From NCBI GenBank assembly GCA_003116995.1, contig BDSL01000129.1:1-64000 (forward strand): a stretch of 64,000 bases of DNA, in the 5' to 3' direction. Position 1 is the first letter of the stretch. The number at the start of each line of letters is the position of its first letter. Shown here in pieces: positions 1-9,300 of this stretch. Origin of the DNA: Yamagishiella unicocca. Lineage: Eukaryota; Chlorophyta; Chlorophyceae; Chlamydomonadales; Volvocaceae. The notes under the pieces are model-generated. The model saw only the letters and a list, made by a program, of their open reading frames with translations, ran no database searches and was not told the origin of the DNA. The position numbers and the translations under genes are program-made.

Positions 1-78
1 GATGAGCCACTGAGGGGGGCATGAGCCACTGAGGGGGCATGAGCCACTGAGGGGGGATGCGCCACTGAGGGGGGATGA
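1..78. repeat. short tandem repeat, ~20-bp unit
   Basis: Four head-to-tail copies of a unit close to GATGAGCCACTGAGGGGGG run from the window edge. They probably lie in an intron or the 3' region of the membrane-protein gene whose exons follow on the minus strand. No coding sense is apparent. Confidence 0.7.
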
Positions 79-180
79 GCTCGGCCAGCGCGGGGTAGTA
101 CCAGCAGGGAGTGCTGCCGGCAACAGCAACAGCAACAGCAACAGCAGCGCCGGCCTCCTCCTCCCCACACACCATGTCGA

Positions 181-212
181 GAACCGGTTCTTTTCTGTGA
201 CCCCCTCCCCAC
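181..212 (-). repeat. dispersed repeat fragment (right-end type)
   Basis: Contains the signature ACCATGTCGAGAACCGGTTC followed by TTTTCTGTGACCCC. It matches, in reverse orientation, the right terminus of the ~820-bp dispersed element seen complete at 38450-39345. It is one of about ten such fragments in the window. Confidence 0.5.
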
Positions 213-289
213 ACCACCCACCACCGCCTCCCAGCCCCATCCCACTGCGACTGCCCCCACCCGCCCAAACAGAACAAAGCACTTCGCGG

Positions 290-2686
290 CAGGGGATGTG
301 GCGCGAGGGGCGCTGTGGGGCGAGGCGGACCCCTCAAAGACCCCCCCAGCCGCACTGCGCGCACCTCCAGACCCGCAATGGCCCATAAGCCCCTCAGCAG
401 CAGGTTCCGGAGCGCGTGGAGGGTCACCAGCAGGCCCTGGGGGAGCACAGCGGTAAAGGGGGAGGCGTTTAGCTAGTTTGGTTCGTGTGTTGCGGCTTGT
501 AACCGTAAGTTCTCCCTCCCCTCCCCTCCCCTCTCCTCCCCTCCCAGTCTTCCTCGAATCCTCCCCTCCCAGTGCGCCACCCCTGGGTGCGGGGGGTCCA
601 AGCAATTCCAAGCACACGTCTTCTCACAGCCCCTCCCGCCCTCTCCCGCCCCTCACGCCCTCTCCCGCCCCTCCTCCCCAGGGTCTCCCCCCCCCCTCAC
701 GCTATGCACCCACTACATCTCCCCAGTCGCGTTACCGGTTCTTTTATTGTAAACCCCCTCACGGCCCCCCCCCGACCATGCGCCAACTATCCTGTCCTCG
801 TCGCGTCAACGGTTTTCACGCCCCCCCCTCTCGCCCCCCTCCTTTCACGGCCCCCGGTCCACCTGCGCCGACATGACGAGCCCCATCGAGTACGCCATGA
901 TGCCCAGGGACAGCCACACCAGCCGCCTGGGGGGAGGGGCGGGAGGGAGGAAGGCGGGAGGGGGGGGAGGGGAGGTGGGAGGTGGAGGCGGGAGTTGGGG
1001 CAGGCGGGAGCGGCGTTGCATGACTGGCTTCATCCGGGACATGGCTTCCGTGGGTTTCTAACCCCCCATCTTGATCGCCCTTGGTTTGTCAGCCGTGGAC
1101 TCGCGGATTATCTTTTAACCCCCCTGGGACCCCCTCCCGCCACCCAGCCCACCTGCGGCTCTAGGCCACCCCTCCTCACCCACCTCCTCGACTGCTCTGC
1201 TGTCCTCGCCTGCCCAACACCACCTCCCCTCCCCCCTCCCCACACACCCTTATGCCACCCCCCTCCCCCCCTCCCCCCTCCCCACACACACCCTTATGCC
1301 CCCCCTCCCCCCTTGCCCCCCTTATACCCCTCCTGGGCTCACCTCTCTGGCTGGGTTGCACAGCCCAGCAGGAACGGACCCAGCCCTCGCCGCCGGCGCC
1401 TGCTCTGCCCGGATGCCCCCGGCCCCCCCGCCGCCGCCAGCCCCCCCCCTCCGGCTCCGGCAGCTCGGGGGCGGCAGAGCAGGCTGCGGAGTAGCAGCAG
1501 GTGGGAGGGGAGGGGAGGGGATAGTGGAGGGGTTTTGAGGAAGACCCGTGGATGCGAGAAAATGCAGGTGCGGGGGAGGGGAGGGGAGGGGATAGTGGAG
1601 GGGGGGTCAAGTGCACAACCCTGCCCCTGCTGCCCCTGCTTGCAAGCCGCTAAGCTGCAGCTGCCTTTCTCGCACTCGGTTCCGCCATCCTTGCCTTCTA
1701 GCGGGCTGTGCCTTCTAGCGGGTTGTGCCTTGTAGCCCCCGCTAGTACCCAGCTATCCTGTCCTTTCGCGTCAACGGTTTACATGCCACCTCCCCCTGGT
1801 ACCCCGGGGTGGGGCAGCCCCCCCCCCAATTCCCAAGTCGAGTTACCGGTTCGTTTACGTAACCCCCCCCCCCCGCAGAGCCTTCCTCGCCCCCCCCCCT
1901 TCAGTACCCCGGGGTGAAGGCAGGGACCCACCAGCAGCAGCACAGGGCCGAGCACATGCAGCGGACAGCAGCCAGGCAGCCCCGCCAAGCCAACAGCGGC
2001 AGCAGCGCAGCTGCCGGGCAGGCAGCCGCCGTACGGAAGCTGAAGCTGCCCCAGCCCCGTCGTACGGCACGCGGCTTGGCCTGACCGACGTCGTCGTCGT
2101 AATGGTAGTCGTCTTCAGCGCCGCCGCCGCTGCCGTACTCGCCGCCGCCGCGGCTCGCCGCCGTCGCCAGCAGCGGTTGCTCCTCACTGCCGCGGGCGAG
2201 GCTGGCGGCGGCGAGTACGGCAGCGGCGGCGGTGGAGGGGCCGCCGCCGCCAGCGCCGCCGTCGGATGCCCGCACTGCCGCCGCCGCGGACAGCGCCGAC
2301 AGGTTAGCGAGTGCGGCGGCGGAGGTGGCGACCTGGCCGGAGCCAGAGGGGCCGCGGCGCTGGGTTGGCGGCGGCGGCGCGTCGTACGGCTGTTGGGTGT
2401 ACGACATGAGCGGGACATCCGGCCGGCCGTCACCCGCTGCGGCGGACGCATCGCTCTCGCTGCCGGTGTACGAGTTGAAGCTGCTGTACGACGCCGACGT
2501 ACGGCTGCCGCCGCCGCCGCCGCTGTCGTCACCGCCGCCGCCCTCTTCCCGCTGCACCTCGAACCGCCCCGGCGCCACCCCCCACTGCTGCTGGTACAAC
2601 TGCCGCTGACGGTACGACGCGGTGCGCTCCGCATCGTCAGCCGGCGGGAGCGGCTCGTACAAATGATCGTCGTACTTGCCGTACAT
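290..2686 (-). CDS. unrecognised multi-exon membrane protein (partial at window edge)
   Basis: A candidate start (MYGKYDDH...) lies near 2686. The first large exon (about 2686-1934) encodes a hydrophilic Gly/Ser/Ala-rich region with low-complexity GGGGS and Ala runs. It ends in a hydrophobic stretch rich in Ala, Leu and Cys (ALLPLLAWRGCLAAV) that looks like a membrane segment, next to a GTGGGT donor. Likely further exons are about 1493-1346 (ending before GTGAGC), about 929-873 (a clean hydrophobic segment, LVWLSLGIMAYSMGLVMSA, between a C-rich acceptor and a GTGGAC donor) and about 450-290. The last three are less certain and their phases were not resolved. The family was not recognised. The gene continues beyond the left edge. 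The large plus-strand ORFs over this stretch are antisense or intronic shadows. Confidence 0.4.
698..748 (-). repeat. dispersed repeat fragment (right-end type)
   Basis: A TATGCACCCACTACAT core, then CCCCAGTCGCGTTACCGGTT, then TTTTATTGTAAACCCCC. The same sequence recurs at 5360-5412 and, in the other orientation, at 6653-6700, 6940-6990, 9088-9140 and 20685-20740. It sits between inferred exons, so it is probably intronic. Confidence 0.55.
1832..1872 (-). repeat. dispersed repeat fragment (right-end type)
   Basis: CCCAAGTCGAGTTACCGGTT followed by CGTTTACGTAACCCCC, the same right-end motif. It lies just downstream (minus sense) of the first exon of the membrane-protein gene, so it is intronic. 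Confidence 0.5.
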
Positions 2687-3175
2687 GATGCCGAAGGCCT
2701 GAGGTCCATGCTGCCCGGGCGTGCTGACCTGGCAGGCGCGGACGGGGGTGGTGTGAGACCGGTGACACGAATAAACGACAAGATAGTGGGCGCATGGTCG
2801 GCGGACAGCGAGGATGCGGGCGCATGCTGGAGCAATGGGATGGACGACTGGTAAACCTGTGGAGCCAGTGTCTTGGGGCTGCAGAAAGGAAAAAGAGAAC
2901 GTATTTGACAGAATGGCAGCGGCGCGGACGGGGGGGGGTACATAAAAGAACGGCGGGGGGGGGGGTGACTTCGGAGGCGAGGGGGGCAGGGCGGTGCGGT
3001 CAGGGGAGCGGACAGGGAGGGGGAGGGGCACAGGGACACAGATAGGGGGAGGGGCACAGATAGGGGGAGGGGGAAGGGGGGGCTGCGGGAGACAGATAGC
3101 CGCGGCCGAGGTGAGGCGAACTATCAGGGAGGGCGGGGACACCGCATCCCTCCAAAACACCTACACCCACACATC

Positions 3176-3184
3176 ACTTACACC
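3176..3184 (-). terminator. TGTAA polyadenylation signal of the VPS62-like gene
   Basis: TTACA on the plus strand (about 3178-3182) reads TGTAA on the minus strand, roughly 140 bases past the inferred stop of the VPS62-like gene. TGTAA is the usual polyadenylation signal in Chlamydomonas and Volvox. The placement supports the 3' end of that gene, but the motif is short and could occur by chance. Confidence 0.45.
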
Positions 3185-3321
3185 CCTGCACGCGCCGTAC
3201 GCGTTTCGGCCCGCCGCCGTACCCCGTGCTTTTCCTCCCCCGTCCCCCCTGCCCTCCCCTCCCGCCAACTATCCTTTCCCGTCGTGTAATCTGTTTGTAT
3301 GCCCTCCTCCCCTCCTCCCCC

Positions 3322-6300
3322 TCAACAGTAGAAGCGCACCTCCACCGACCCCTCTGCGGCGCGCCTGCTGCGGTAGCCGCCCTGGCTGTGTTGATGTTGA
3401 TGTTGTTGTTGATGTGGGTGATGTTGTTGGTGTTGGTGGTGCGGTGCCAGTATGAGCGGCATGCACTTGACCACCAGCGCGGACAGAGCGGCCGCAGCCA
3501 CCACGGCCAGGGTGGCGGCGACAACGAAGAGCCGCAGCCGCCGAACGACCCGCGGGTCGTCGCCAATGTACTGGGAGCCCCAGGTGGGGCTGCGGTGGAG
3601 GTCCTCCGCTAGCGGGCAGTCCAGGGAGGAGGTGTCGCCTGGGGTTTCGGAGCAGGCAGGGGGGGGGGCGGGGAGGGGCGGGGTGAACAGAACGAGTGTG
3701 CGACGGGCGTGGAGGACGAGAACCGAGTGTGGAGGACGGGTGGGGGAGGGGCGGGGTACGTTGCGCGCAGGGTAGGTGGGGGGAGTGGGAGGTGACGCAG
3801 GGCGCTGGGTGTAGGTGGAGGGTGCAAAGGAAACCCGTGTACGAAAGGAAGCCGTTTAGAACAGACGTTGCGAGAAGCATGCTGGGGAACTTGGTTGAGG
3901 AAACTAAGGTCGGAGGTCGTAGGTCGACCTTCGCGCGGGGTGGCATATCGGGGTGGATGTGTTTGGGGGGGTGGCGCAGAAGACCCGGTTTCACGACATT
4001 GGAGACGGAGGGGGCAGAAGGCGTGAGGTTAAACATCCCGGAGTGTGTGAGACGCGGCGCCGGCCCTAGGAGGGAGGCCCCCCCCTGGACCACCGTGCGA
4101 GAGGAGTGCTGGAGGGCGCTGTTTTGGCAGGGGCGGGTCCGGGGGATGAACTGCGGACGGTGGTTGTGGGCAGACGTCCATTGGACGGGACCGCGGGGGG
4201 ATTTGGTGCACCAGCCCCACGCACCCTCCCCTCCCCCGAGCCTCGCTTCAACTTCCCCTCCTCCCCGTCTTTTCCCGTACACGGGTCTTCCTTGCAACCC
4301 CTCCCCCCTCAGGGCCCCCCCTCTCCCCCCTCCCCTCCACCCCCAGCCCCCATCACTCACGCGCCAGTGCCGCCAGGCTCAGCCCCCCCAGCCCCGGCAG
4401 CGGCTCCTTGTCGTCCCACAGCGGCGCCGCCACCTCGCGCTCCCAGTTGTACGACGCAGCTCGGCGGACCAGCGGTCCGGTGATGGGGTCGGCCAGCTCG
4501 GGCGCCACCTTCTTGGGGGAGAGGACGGGCCTGGGGGGGGAGGGAGGGGTGAAACCCGGATGGGCTGGTTGGGTTGCGGTTGCTGCAGGGGTAGAGGGGG
4601 AAGCCGACGAGCGAGGACGACGGTGCTCCGGGGCTGGGGTGGTGATGAGGCTATCATTGGGTGGCGCATTCAGGCAGAAACTAAAATATCCCCACCCCCA
4701 CTATTATTGATACACTGACAAGCCCCTCTCCCCCCCCCCTCCTGCCCCTCCACCGCCCGCCCCCCCCCCCTCACGTCCAGGTGATGTCCTCGGGCCGAGC
4801 CGCCACCCCGCCCAGCAGGCGGTCTAGGATGAAGACGGGGGGGTTGCGGGGGTCGCAGGGGCGGGCGGCGGTGAGGCCGTCGGTGAGGCAGGTGAGGGAG
4901 TAGTTGGGCGAGGTGAGGGGGACGCCCCAGTTGCCTGGAGGGAAGGTTGCAAGGAAAACACGTAGAGGGAGGGGGAAGGGGGTGAGAGGGAGGGAGGGAC
5001 GAGGGTCGGTCCATCTCCCCACACGGAGGGGCAGCAAGCTGGGTCCACGCAGCCACTGCGTGCGCCGGAGCGGGTACGGAAAAGCTGCAGCTGCAGCTGC
5101 CGTACGTAGCTGCACCTGGCCACCAAACCACAAGCCGCAGCACCCCCCTGGCAGCTCCGGGAGAAAGCAGTCCTGAATCCCTCCCCCCTCCCTGGCCCCG
5201 CCACCCACCCATGGTCAGTCACTGCCACCCACCGCCCCTACCCTGCTCTCCCACCCTGGTACGGCCCCCTCCCCCCTCCCCTGCGGTCTTCCTCGAAACC
5301 CTCCCCTGCGGTCGATACCCAAGTCTAGTATCATGCGCGCGCGTCCAGGTGTCCGAAGGCTATGCACCCACTACACTTCCCATGTCGAGTTATCGGTTCT
5401 TTTCTGCAACCCCTCTCCGCTGCCACCCACCGGCCCCCCCCGCTCCCTCACCCTGGTACGCCGCCCACGCCAGCCGCCCGCCCGGCTTCCCCTCCTCCGG
5501 CCCCACCCCCTCCGCCTCCCCCATCTCGTGCGGGAAGGGCAGCCAGAGGGTGTTGGCGGGGGAGGGCACGAAGGTGGGGCCGCCTGCCGCGAAGCGGTCC
5601 GCCACATAGATGCCGTCGAAGTTGAGAAGCTGCTTGAAGTTGACCTGTACGATGTACGACGTACGACCGTACGATGACAGAGGCGAGGGCGGCACGCAGA
5701 CGGAGGCAGGCGGGGTTCGACGGGGGGGGTAGGAGGGCGCGTGTGGGTCATGCGTCAAGGGCTGATCGCGCAGTCTGCGGTGCTGCTGGGCTGCTGCTGG
5801 CCGCTGGGCCGCTGGAGTCCGATGGGGCATCACTCCGGCCCCCCCCTTCCCCTCCGGCCCCCCCCTTCCCCTCCGGCCCTCAGCCTCTGGTACCTACCGC
5901 CCCAACAGGCTGGTCTCTGCCCTCCGTCTCCTATGTCGTGTACACGTGGGCTCTTCTCGACCTCCGCCCCCCAGGCTGACCCCCAGGCTGACCCCCGAGG
6001 CCGAGACCCCAGGCTGACCCCCGAGGCCGACCGCACTCCTCTCCAGCCGCTGTTACCTGTCACGGCACCGCAGCACCCTCGGGCCGCAACCCCCCCCCCT
6101 CCTCCCGGCTCCCCCTCCTCCCCGCTCCTCCCCCCACCCCCTCCTCCCCGCTCCTTCCCCCCCTCCCCCCCCCACCTTCGCATACACATTCAGGTTGCTG
6201 GTGTGCGGGCTGTTGGCGTGGCTGTGCAGCCCCGCGTACACCAGGGGGCGGAGCTGGCCGGTGTCGGGGTCGGGGGCGAAGGAGCAGTTGCCTGGGGGGA

Positions 6301-9300
6301 GCGGGGGGGCAGGGTGGGGGGCCGGGGGGGGGGGACATCTAACCCGTCCGAATACCTCACGCGAGCCGATCTTCCGCTCCCCTGTCCTGCTCCTGCCCTG
6401 CCCTCCTCCTGCGCCAGCTGCACCTTCCCCCACCCGTGGCAAATAACCCACTCCCCCCCCACACACACCCACACACCCCCCCCACCGGGCCAGCCCCCCC
6501 GCGTGCAGTCGAATGTCGGCAGCCACGTGTGTTGGCTGTACTGCAGCGCCGCGATGGCAGCTGCCGGCTCCTGCGCGTCCAGCATGCCCTCCTGGCACAC
6601 ATACACCTTGAGGTGCTCCCAGTCGCCTGGGGGAGGGGAGGGGCGGGGGGGTTACAATTAAAGAACCGGTAACGCGACTGGGGAAACGACCTCCTCCCCC
6701 TCCCGCCTGGGGGGGGGGCGGGGAAGACCCGAGGGGCGCGGGAAGGGGAGGAGCGGATGGGGAGGGGGGGGCGAGGGGCGGGAGGAGGGGCGGGGGTTTC
6801 GAGGAAGACCCGTGGATGCGAGGAAAACCGTTTGGAACAGACGGTTTGAGGTGCATGCTGGAGGGGCTTCGAGGAAGACCCGTGGATGCGAGAAAAAACC
6901 GTGCTGGAGGGGCGGGGGGGGGAGGGGCGGGGAGGTTACAATAAAAGAACCGGTAACTCGACTGGGGAAATGTAGCGTGTGCATAGCCTTCGGACACCGG
7001 GACGCGCGCGCATGCTACTGGACTAGGGTGGCCGGCCACACACACGGACGCGACGACGGTGGGTGCAGTGAAGAAGAAGAAGAAGAAGAAGGGGCGGTTG
7101 GGGAGGAGGGACGTGGTGGATGCGAGGGAGTGCGCTTCTGGTGGGTTTCGTCACCCCGCCCTGTGTGTCAGTGTGCGGCTCGGTGGGTTTCGGAGCCGCT
7201 GGGCTCCAAGGCCCCCTCGCACCGCACCACCCGTACCCCCCCTGCCCCCGACCCACCCTCGTGCACCCCCAGCGGGCACAGGAAGTACTCCGCCCCCTGG
7301 TGGCGGCCGGCGAAGCGAGTGGCCATCAGCTGGTTGGAGCAGCCGTTGAAGGGGTAGAACAGCCTGGGGGGCGGCAGGGGGGGGGCGGGGGGGGCGGCAG
7401 GGGGGGGCCCGGGGGGGCGGCAGGGGGGGCGGCAGGGGGGGGGCCGGGGGGGCGGCAGGGGGGGCGGCAGGGGGGGCGGCAGGGGGGGGCGGCAGGGGGG
7501 GGCTTTATAAGAGAATACGCGAATCCACGGCCGACAAACCGAAGGGCAAGGGGGGGCGGGGGGGCGCCAGGGGGGGCTAGAGCGCTATGTGGGGTCGTGG
7601 ACGAAGCCGTGCTGCGCGGGGTAGGGTCTGGCCAGCTGTGGGGTAGGTTGGCGTGCAGGCTTGCGGGTGACGAGGCTCGCGGGAGGAGGGGGAGGAGGGG
7701 AGGAGGGCGGAGAGGAGGCGGAGGCCCCCGGGTGTGGTCTCGGAGCCCAGGGCCGGGAAGCCATGTGGCTCCCCCCCGACCCCCCGAGCCCCCGACCACC
7801 ACCCACCAGAACGTGTACACAAAGGCGTGTGTGGGCTCACTGTCGCCCCCGTCGGCGGCCGCCCCGGGGTCGGAGGCAGGGCCGCCGGGGAAGGCCCCCC
7901 TGGAGCGGTGGGAGCTCCAGCGCATGTGGTCCAGGCGGGGCTCGAACACTGACCCATGGGGGGGGGGGAGAAGGGGGGGAGGGGGGAAGGGGAAGGGGGT
8001 AGGATTTGGATGAACTGCACACCGCTCCCGGCACACCGCTCCCGGCACACCGCTCCCGGCACCCGCCCCGCTCCCACCTCGTCACTGTCCTCCAAGCCTC
8101 AACCCTCAGCCCTCACTCACCCACCCCGCCAGCCCCCCCACCCGCCCACCCCACGCACCTGTGTAGTACACCTTGCCCCCCAGCCTGCGGCCCCCGCCGC
8201 CCGCCTGCTCCCCCTCCTGCTCCCCTTCCTGCTCCAGAAGCGGGTCGCCGGCTATGGCGTCAAAGAACTCGGAACCCTAGGGCCGCGGGTCGGGGGAGTG
8301 GGGGGCTCAGTGGTTGAAAGGAAGAATGGATGGGCCCCCTGCCTCCCCACCCCCTGCCCCTCCCGCCCCCGCCCCCGGGCCCTCCCCCCCCCTGCCCCTC
8401 CCGCCCTCCCTGCCCCTCCCTCCCTCCCCGCCCCACCTGCAGCGCCTCGAAGTGCGGCCAGTAGGGGTCCGCCTCGGGCTCCCCCGCCTCCACCTCCGCC
8501 TCCACCTCCCCGCTGCCGCCGCCGCTGCCGCCGCTGCCCGCCTGCTGCTGCTGCTCCAGCAACACGTTTCGCCCCCCCTCCGCCAGCTTCCGGTGACGGG
8601 GCCTCCCGCCACCGCCCGCCTGCTGCCCGCCGGCCGTGTCTGATTCCGCTGCCCCCCCGTCCCCCCCTCCAAGCGCAGTAGCCGCATCCGCTCCTCCCGC
8701 CCCCTCCTCGTCGGTGGACCGCCCGAGCAGGGCCTCCCGGCCGTGCAGCTTGCCGTCGCCGCCGCCGCGAGGTGGTTCCGGAGCGGTCGCCTCCCGCTGG
8801 GCGGGGTACCGCCGCCGCACCAGGCGTGTTGCATAAAAGTTGTGGGTGTCGTACGCCTCGTGGACCAGCCAGTACGGGTCGGCCGCCGCCGCCTCCGCCG
8901 CCGCGGCTGCTGCCTTGCTGGCGGCCGCCTCCGCCAACCGCGACTGCGCACCGTCGGCGGCGGCTGCAGCGGCCTCTGCTGCGGCCTTCTCCATCCTCGC
9001 CCGCCGGGCCCGATGCCTTGAGGACGGAGGGCAGGAGGGCAGGAGGGCGGGAGGGCGGGAGGGCAGTCACGCCCGGGGCCAGGTGGGTTACGGAAAAGAA
9101 CCGGTTACGCGACATGGGAAACGGAAATGCTGTTGCATAGCCGGGGCCAGATGGGGGGGCGACCGGATGGCTGGAGGGCAGGAGGGCGGGTTTTCGGGCG
9201 AGTGCAGTAGCCACCGGGCCATTGGGTCAGAAGGTCCCCTCAGCCCACCGACCCACCGACCCACCGCACGGCCCCAGTCCCTTGATCCACAAAGCCGAAA

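Noticed and set aside
572..1735. Long Pro-rich plus-strand ORFs in the first 2 kb
   Set aside because: They run through C-rich intron sequence and element fragments. The minus strand has splice-compatible exons instead.
7060..7092. (GAA)n tract as a possible coding Lys/Glu run
   Set aside because: It lies within an intron of the VPS62-like gene on the opposite strand and is a simple microsatellite.
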